Positions 57,606 to 64,000 of a DNA stretch of 64,000 nucleotides are shown here, one piece after another. The DNA is taken from positions 14,592,240 to 14,656,239 of the forward strand of contig CM028338.1 in NCBI GenBank assembly GCA_016647705.1, in the 5' to 3' direction. The notes under the pieces were generated by a model. It did no database searches. It saw only the letters and a list, made by a program, of their open reading frames with translations, and was not told the DNA's origin. Each line of letters begins with the position of its first letter. Positions within the stretch are counted from its first letter, which is position 1. Both the position numbers and the translations under genes were made by a program. This DNA is from Eucommia ulmoides. Taxonomy: Eukaryota; Streptophyta; Magnoliopsida; Garryales; Eucommiaceae.

Positions 57606-59508
57606 AGATAACCTTAATATTTAGGCAATTAAGCAAAATGGTCAATGACCTCAACAACAAAAATATAATTAGAGAATACTTCCAAACGCAAAACTCCAAT
57701 CATAAAAAACCAATAATTAACAATTTAGTTATTAACACATATTTTCAAATGAACAATACACTTCTACTATAATTAACCAAATTCTCTCCATTTATACAAT
57801 ATTGCAATTGCTCGAGCTTAAAGGCAATTCATTAAAATATATGATCTCAAAAACTAATGCCAAAACTTATAAATTTAAAAAAAGAATATATGAACAAATT
57901 TCAAAAGCAATGAACTACAATTGGGCACAAATTAATAATATAGGTACAAATAAAAAAAATGACCAAATGCTCGATGTTTATACAACATTCTCAAGGTTTT
58001 AAAGGAATAAAATAATAACCAATACAAACAATAATAATCAACAAAACTTAACCAACAATTCAAAAATATGACAAAACACCACTTATTTCCATGGTTTTCA
58101 ACTTGCATTTTCAAATGAACATAACAATAACCAAAATTTAAGAAAAAATAAATAGCATAACTTAATTTATTTATACAACATTCCCATTTTAACAATCCAT
58201 TTTCAAACCAACAAAATAAAATATTTGTAAGATCTCCTTCATAAGTACACAAAATAGTTAGAATGAATGATTTATTCAATTCCATGCAAAAAATATAAAA
58301 TACAATAATACACCATATGGGAGCTAACAAATAAAACTTAAACTACGTATCAAATCCAACACAATTTTTATATAGTCAAATATTTCAAATTCTTGCTTAT
58401 AATTTACTCAATAAATTATAACTTACCATGTCGGCATAGAGAAAAGGGGGATGCAACTATTGATAATTTAAATGAAAACAAAAGATAATACTTGAGATTT
58501 TATCTTGATGTTGAGCCATCTATTATCCGTTGTCTTCAGCAATGTAAGCTTCAATGAAAAAAATCAAAATCAATAATATAAAAAAAAAAATTAGCCATTA
58601 ATTGACCAGTTTACTGAGTACGCGGTCCCACCATGTGCTGAAAAAGATAAGCTCTTTGTAACATAAATTAAGTATTGCATATCTGCATATCAGATCATCT
58701 GATCCAACCTAATTCTAGAGAATATGGGAGGCGTAAAGGAAACTCAAACAATATCTTGTGTATTATACTTATATGGGAACAAATGTTAGCTTTTAAAATT
58801 CCAAGTATCCAATTCCTCCAAAACAGTTAGGTTTGTTCACCTCTTTTACATGTAGGAGATTCTGCATGAGATAAACAATTTTGAGAGGAAAAAATGAAAG
58901 GGAAACAGAAAAATAAACATACACAAAAACATATGCCCATTCCGAGGATGCAAGGTCAGGCAAGAAGAGTTAGGTTTTTGAGCCATCCCTGCAATCCAAT
59001 TAACTTGAAGCAAACAAATAGGATGAACTGATGAAGAGCAACCAAGACAACTTGGTTGAGCATATAAACAAATCACATAACATGTGCACATCCACGTAAT
59101 CAACACACATTATACATAAAAGATGTAATAGGAATATTTTGCAAGCTAGTGTATAATACTGGCCAATCAGTAATACAACCATCTTGCTTGCAAGCAAGTC
59201 TTTTGGGTGAATTAACATGTAAACTACCTGTTGAAAAAAAAAAATCAATTGGTAATGCGATGATTTTTCAGCTTGAAAAATGAAAATTTTTTTAGAGATA
59301 TTTTTTTTTTGGATCATAAACAAACAAATCCAAACAGGCAAATATAAAAATTGCATTAGGTAGAAACAGTCAAATCATAACATAGCCAAGCAAATATATA
59401 AACCCTCAAATATTGAGAAAAATTTCGTATATATTCCTAAGGAGTGTACGTGTTCTGTTTTCACTAATATTTGGAACAAATGTTTGAGAAAGAACATAAC
59501 TGTTTTAA
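57606..59508. other. AT-rich stretch, possibly the body of the Helitron-like element
   Basis: No Rep or helicase motif. Minus-strand open frames (57932-58330, 58846-59356) are rich in Leu, Phe, Tyr and Cys and match nothing I know. Near 58990 the minus strand has a splice-acceptor-like TTGGATTGCAG followed by exon-like GGATGGCTC text, a possible captured exon, weak. Confidence 0.25.
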
Positions 59509-60965
59509 TCTAGACACCACATTTTTTCCCGCCTAATTAATGTCGAATCGAAAGTACAAGGTCATATAAACTTCAACCTTAGGTTTAAAGGGAATGAATT
59601 TATACTTTAGATCACACTAGATAATATCGAAAAACCTGTAAAAACATAAAAAGCCGTTGAATTTGACTAAATTCTGTAAAGTAAAAGTTTCGGGTCAACC
59701 TCAACTTAAAATTAAAGGGGGTCTAAAATGAATTTATTGGAGGTTGATTTTCATTAAATAATTTTTAGTATAAATAAAAATTACCCACTACCCTTTAATT
59801 ATAGGATATTTCAAACAATTACCTAAGGTTACCTACCCTGACCTTTAAACATTTACTATCACTGAATTTTGTCAGCTTAACACCAAAAACATTTGTTTCA
59901 TTTATGCATATGACATCAAATTTTATCTAGGAAAAATCCAAGAGACATTGATAGAGGCTTCAAAATGTCATGACAAGCTCTAAGCCACCAATGTGATTAA
60001 GGACTTGGGCTTGGTTTGGACTTGCACCAATCCAAGTTGTCTTGACAAACCACCATAGGCCCAATGAATCAAGTACCTAATCATCATTAAAATACAAAAA
60101 AAGGATAGTGTAAATGACCAAGAATCCCCTAGATATTCTCCACACAAAATATATAAGGAGGAAACCAAGATACTTAGGAGGTAACAAACCGTTATCGAAA
60201 CTAAACTGATTCGGTTTGCCCCCTAATTTAGGTAAATGTACATCTCATCAAGAATAAAATGCTTGAAATGAAATGTATATGATACATTCATGGTATCAAG
60301 ATATTGTGATCAAAATATCTTAGAGTTAACCAAAACCCTTGAAATGTGACTACCCGTTATCCAAACCAAACCAAACCGGTTTGCCGCCTAACCCATGAAT
60401 TTAATGGTCATTAAATGTGCATCCCATAAAGAATTAATTACTTAGAGTTGAAATGGAATGAATGGATGCATTGAATCTAGATATTTTATCAAAATATCTT
60501 AGGGGTAACTAGAAACTTTAAAATCCAATCGTTGGTTACAAGGCAAACTAACCCGATTCAACCCAAAACCAACCGGATGTGTGATCACCAAGTAATGACT
60601 CAACATAGAGTATTAATTTCAAAGTGAATCATCTAGACAATATACATTGCACCTTGAAAGTATTGATGGCAACAAAACTGATATAGTAAAACTAACTGGT
60701 ACTTACCCCTAAACTAAATTAGAAGTGTCAGATCTTGCCATTAATGCACCCATCTGCAACCAAAAGGATTAGAGGGATTGTAAATCATTACCAAATCTAG
60801 GAAGAGATTTGGTAATGATTACCAAATCTTTGAGAATCTTTCCTTACACTCAAAATTCATCCAAATGTGATCAAAACCAAAACAAAAGGATATGTCCCCT
60901 CTAAACAGACCCTAAGAAAGGTTATGGTGTTGCCTACACATTAATAAATACATAGGCCCTTGGCC

Positions 60966-60973
60966 TATATATA
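60966..60973 (+). promoter_or_regulatory. TATA box, LTR copy 4
   Basis: TATATATA in GGCCTATATATACATGG, aligned with the TATA boxes of copies 2 and 3. Upstream are AAACCGGTTTGCC-type palindromic motifs (60192-60386). Confidence 0.55.
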
Positions 60974-61676
60974 CATGGTTCCTCTTTTCATTATTTTCAA
61001 GACGTGAAAACTTAACTTTTCTCTCTAAGATCGAGCAATAGTCTTGGGTGCTAGGCCTTTCGAGAAATTCTCTTGAATAACATGCTATTATTCTGCTAAA
61101 ATCCGGTCTTAGAGGGTGTTAATGGGGTTCTTGTAGCAAGAACTCAAGAGGTTGACGGTCACCGATCAAAGACAAACCAACAAGATCAAGGAGGAAAGAG
61201 AGGTAATTACTTAGGGAAGACTACTTCCCCTAAGTAGGTATGTTCTCTACAAAACACCCTTTGTTCTTGGTTTAATTTCATGTATTATGCTTGTACAAAT
61301 CATAAGCATGCAATATCTATGTATTTTTTTCATGTATATAACACATAGAACCTATAATAAACCAGATAACACTTAATTCCAGTTATAATCACCAAACTAT
61401 GTCCAAATTATACAAAATTTTCTCAAGAACATCCAAGAACATGTTAAGAACATGTGAGGAACCAAATCATCTGAGAGCATGTTAAGAACATGTGAGGATT
61501 TAAACAAAACATTTATCACACCATGAGTTGTGTATAGTCTCTACGATTATCTCAAGAACACTTCAAACCAAATTCTATTAACTGCTAACCTAACCATATA
61601 AACGGTTAATAAACTGAATTTTTTTTATGTTAAACATCAAGATCACAACCTTGTATGCTATTGTACTGGCACCGAT

Positions 61677-61705
61677 ACACACACACACACATATATATAT
61701 ATACA
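61677..61705. repeat. CA/TA microsatellite
   Basis: Alternating CA then TA units, about 29 bp. Confidence 0.8.
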
Positions 61706-61852
61706 TACAGTACACTGACAGACCCTTGTGGCTAAAAACTAGGGATAAAGGGAGGGCCTTTATTCCTTTAGGGATATGTGTGATTCTTTTACGAAAACCT
61801 TCCCTTTTTTAAATGTAAAATTAACTAAAACTAATTTGTAACCGTAAATAAT

Positions 61853-62151
61853 GGAACTACGTCAGACCTGATCTTTAGTTACTCTGCAAAGTACGTAGGC
61901 AACCCACATAAGAGTTTGGTCGCCATTAATAAATAAAACCATATCCATTAACTTTAAACATAAATAAACTACGTGATGACTTGATCTTTGGTTACTCGCC
62001 AAAGTATGTACGCAACCTATATAAGGTTCGATCTAAAAAATTAACAAAACCATGTACATTGCTTTTAGTATATCTTGTATGCTGGAACTACATGTCGACC
62101 TGATTCCTTGTGAAAACAAGGATATGTAGTAAGCCTATATAATATTCGGTC
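61853..62151 (+). ncRNA. Three foldable modules (M9-M11)
   Basis: M9 61853-61921, M10 61967-62033, M11 62084-62151, about 115 bp apart. M11 has a changed outer stem CTACAT/ATGTAG and a strong new inner hairpin TCCTTGT/ACAAGGA. M10 has CTTTGG/CCAAAG and AACCT/AGGTT. Confidence 0.6.
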
Positions 62152-62889
62152 GTTTACATTTTTTCATAATATAAACTGCAATTGGGTTGTCGCTGCCTAG
62201 AATAGTATAGTATAGTGTAGTATTTACTGCTTCGATTACATAAAAAATACAAAAATATTTTCATTTTCATTTGTAGTTGCACAATAGATAATTAAACATT
62301 TACTACTTTCATTATAACAAAATACATAAAAATAGGAAAACACTTTAAAAAAGGGAATTATTTTTGTTTATGTAAAATCAAAAATAATTACTCAGGTATT
62401 TGTTTAACAGTGAATATTCATTTAGACTAAGGTACCGTTTACGGACAGGTGTCTTGGGGTGCATAAAACCTTCCCTAAGCATAACTGACCCCTGAACGTT
62501 ACGAATATCTCTGGTACATAGACCTTATGAAGTAAAAAAATAGGGCATTTTAAAATAAAAATGAATTTATAAAACACCTAGTGACCTATCATACATTTAA
62601 CCCATGCTAGGTGGTGACTCATTTTAAAACATAAAATCGCCCAAGAATTTTTTCAAAATCGACGCCTAGAAAAGTGCTTAAAAAACCATTTCAAAATGAA
62701 CGAATTTGGAGGACTTAGAGAGGAAGGAATGGAAACTTGTTTATATAATGAATTTAAATTTTTGTCTTTACATTTTTGCATTTCATTACTACAAATACTC
62801 TCTCCAACGCACAAGCATGCACTATTGCATTGCATATCAAGATAGAAAAACCCAAGCTATAACTCTATTAGAGATAGAGAGACTGACAG

Positions 62890-64000
62890 TAGGGGCCGAA
62901 CCAAGCCCTAGAAACCTTTAGGATCAAAAGAGAAGTTAGTAGAAGTAAGGGCGGGGAGGTATCTTCCCTGGGATCCAGCTATGAACCTCGCCTTGCTCGG
63001 ACCACCAACCAACGATGGATTTTCCCCTCTTGGAGAACGTCGTAGGTTTGAATGTCTGGGAATCGAGCTTTCTAGGATGCGCTTGATGATAAACCATGAA
63101 CCACATATAGTGAGCCAATGGTAGAGGCCCACATTTTATCCTGAGTTCTTAGCTAAAAGGGTTTGTTAGTGTAGTATATAAGTACACACATATATATAGG
63201 TGCCAGTCCACAAGCCAACCTGGCTTTGATCTTGTCGTTTAGCAAAAAGTAAATCAGGTTATTATAGTTATATAGTTAGTATTAATAGTTGGTAAAGAGT
63301 CGATTTTAAAGTTCCTGAGAAAATCGTAGAGAGTATGTATAACTTATGGTGTGATTGTAGTTTTGTTTGAATCCTCGCATGTTCTTAACTTGTTCTCGGA
63401 TGATTTGGGTCCTCACATGTTATTAACATGTTCTTGGACATTCTTGAGATGCTTGGAATGATTTTGTATGATTTGAACATAGTTTGGTTATTATAGCAAT
63501 GATTAAGTGTTTGTTTGGTTGTTATGACAAAATTAAGTGTTTATTTTGGTTGTTTGTGGGTTTTATGTGTTATGTACATGAAATTAAAGTGTTTTAACTA
63601 TATGATTATGCTATGTACAAGTAGCATACACAAGATTAAACAACAATAAAAGGGGTATTTGAAGAAATATACCTACTTAGGGGATGTGGTCGTCCCTAAG
63701 TGATTACGTCCTTTTCCTCCTTGATCTTTTTGGTTGGAAGTTGATCAATCACTGTTGATTTCTTGATTTTTTTCTGCAAGAACCACAAGAACACCCTACT
63801 TTGGGGGATGTGGTCTTCCCTAAGTAGATATCCCTTTTCTCATTGATCTCTTTTGCTCGGATTTGATCGGTGATCCCCTTCCTCTTGAGTTGTTTCTCCA
63901 AAAACTTCAAGAAGAACCTCCGGGACTGGATTTTAGTAGAATAACGATGTGTTATTTGAGATATTTTCTTGAAAGTCCTGGCACATGAGACTTGGCTCGA
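62890..64000 (-). repeat. Inverted partial gypsy-type LTR (copy 6), runs off the window
   Basis: Reverse complement of copy 4 around 61080-61700: CTTAGGGACGACCACATCCCC-like, then GTTCTTGACAGAATC-like and CACACCATAAGTT text, then the CACTAACAAACCC segment (63150-63210). The 62895-63130 part has no counterpart in copy 4. The LTR continues beyond 64000. Confidence 0.65.
62895..63130 (-). other. GC-balanced segment unlike its surroundings
   Basis: About 235 bp of roughly 50% GC inside AT-rich LTR sequence. Two long overlapping minus-strand frames are open: one contains ESSIPRHSNLRRSPRGE, the other FSKRGKSIVGWWSEQGE. I do not recognise either. It may be a captured gene fragment or an LTR-specific segment kept only in this copy. 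Confidence 0.3.

Larger units (their letters stand above)
59509..62745 (+). repeat. Long gypsy-type LTR (copy 4)
   Basis: Starts TCTAGACACCACATTTT and follows copies 2 and 3 through TATA (60966-60973), modules M9-M11, and the GTTTACGGACAGGTGTCTTG block (62431-62450). It stops near 62745 before the LTR end. It shows the ACTACCC site empty (59789-59795). A CA/TA run is at 61677-61705. Confidence 0.75.

Noticed and set aside
57932..58330. 132-residue minus-strand open frame
   Set aside because: Very AT-rich DNA, residue bias to Phe, Leu, Tyr, Cys and Trp, no motif, not repeated elsewhere; probably chance.
46553..62151. Foldable modules as hammerhead ribozymes or tRNAs
   Set aside because: CTGAT is present but the GAAA part of the hammerhead core is absent. 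GGGTTCGGTC resembles a tRNA T-arm start, but acceptor, D and anticodon arms do not fit.
1..64000. CRISPR arrays, bacterial operons, rRNA or tRNA genes
   Set aside because: The window is plant nuclear repeat DNA; tandem repeats present have no spacer pattern, and no rRNA or tRNA signature was found apart from short PBS matches.

Overview
This is plant nuclear DNA, most likely from a eudicot and probably from gene-poor, heterochromatic chromosome. It is AT-rich, and no intact host gene, rRNA gene, tRNA gene or CRISPR array could be supported. Almost everything recognisable is LTR retrotransposon sequence, often nested and mostly old. The long open frames are either decayed Ty1/copia gag-pol or accidental frames in AT-rich DNA. 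Species cannot be read from the sequence.

Region 1 (about 545-29515) is a stack of insertions resolved here by boundaries and 5-bp target-site duplications. The oldest layer is a non-coding gypsy-type element on the minus strand ('D'). Its 5' LTR is 18901-29515, its PBS is at 18887-18898, its body is in two pieces (18262-18900 and 775-2114), and its 3' LTR fragment is 545-774. Copia-1 (2115-18261) sits in the body and copia-2 (19459-29116) sits inside the 5' LTR. Copia-1 carries solo LTR 'A' (3415-5135) in its 3' LTR and solo LTR 'B' (7258-12353) in its reverse transcriptase. B is itself split by element 'C' (7903-11633), a one-LTR insertion. That gives four levels of nesting.

Region 2 (29516-43214) holds copia solo LTRs at 30212-31420 and 41077-43214, a B-family solo LTR at 32755-34374, an inverted fragment of the D LTR at 34687-35458, a Tat/Ogre-like LTR fragment with PBS near 36045-37052, two unrecognised open frames at 37068-37656, a candidate Helitron terminus at 38618 and a hAT-like MITE at 39637-40103.

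Region 3 (44862-64000) is dominated by long (about 3 kb) gypsy-type LTRs starting TGTAGACACC, in both orientations. One copy (52969 to about 55910) is inserted into another (49919-56272). Smaller solo LTRs (47189-48584, 50214-51047) and minisatellites (48981-49330, 49545-49720) lie among them.

Two patterns go beyond routine repeat annotation. First, a 65-70 nt module occurs 13 times in region 3. It can fold into an outer stem, an inner hairpin and a downstream hairpin plus a possible pseudoknot, and paired positions change together between copies, so it looks like an RNA structure. Second, several unrelated LTR families carry arrays of short palindromes just upstream of the TATA box, often in pairs at a fixed distance (12, 20 or about 22 bp).
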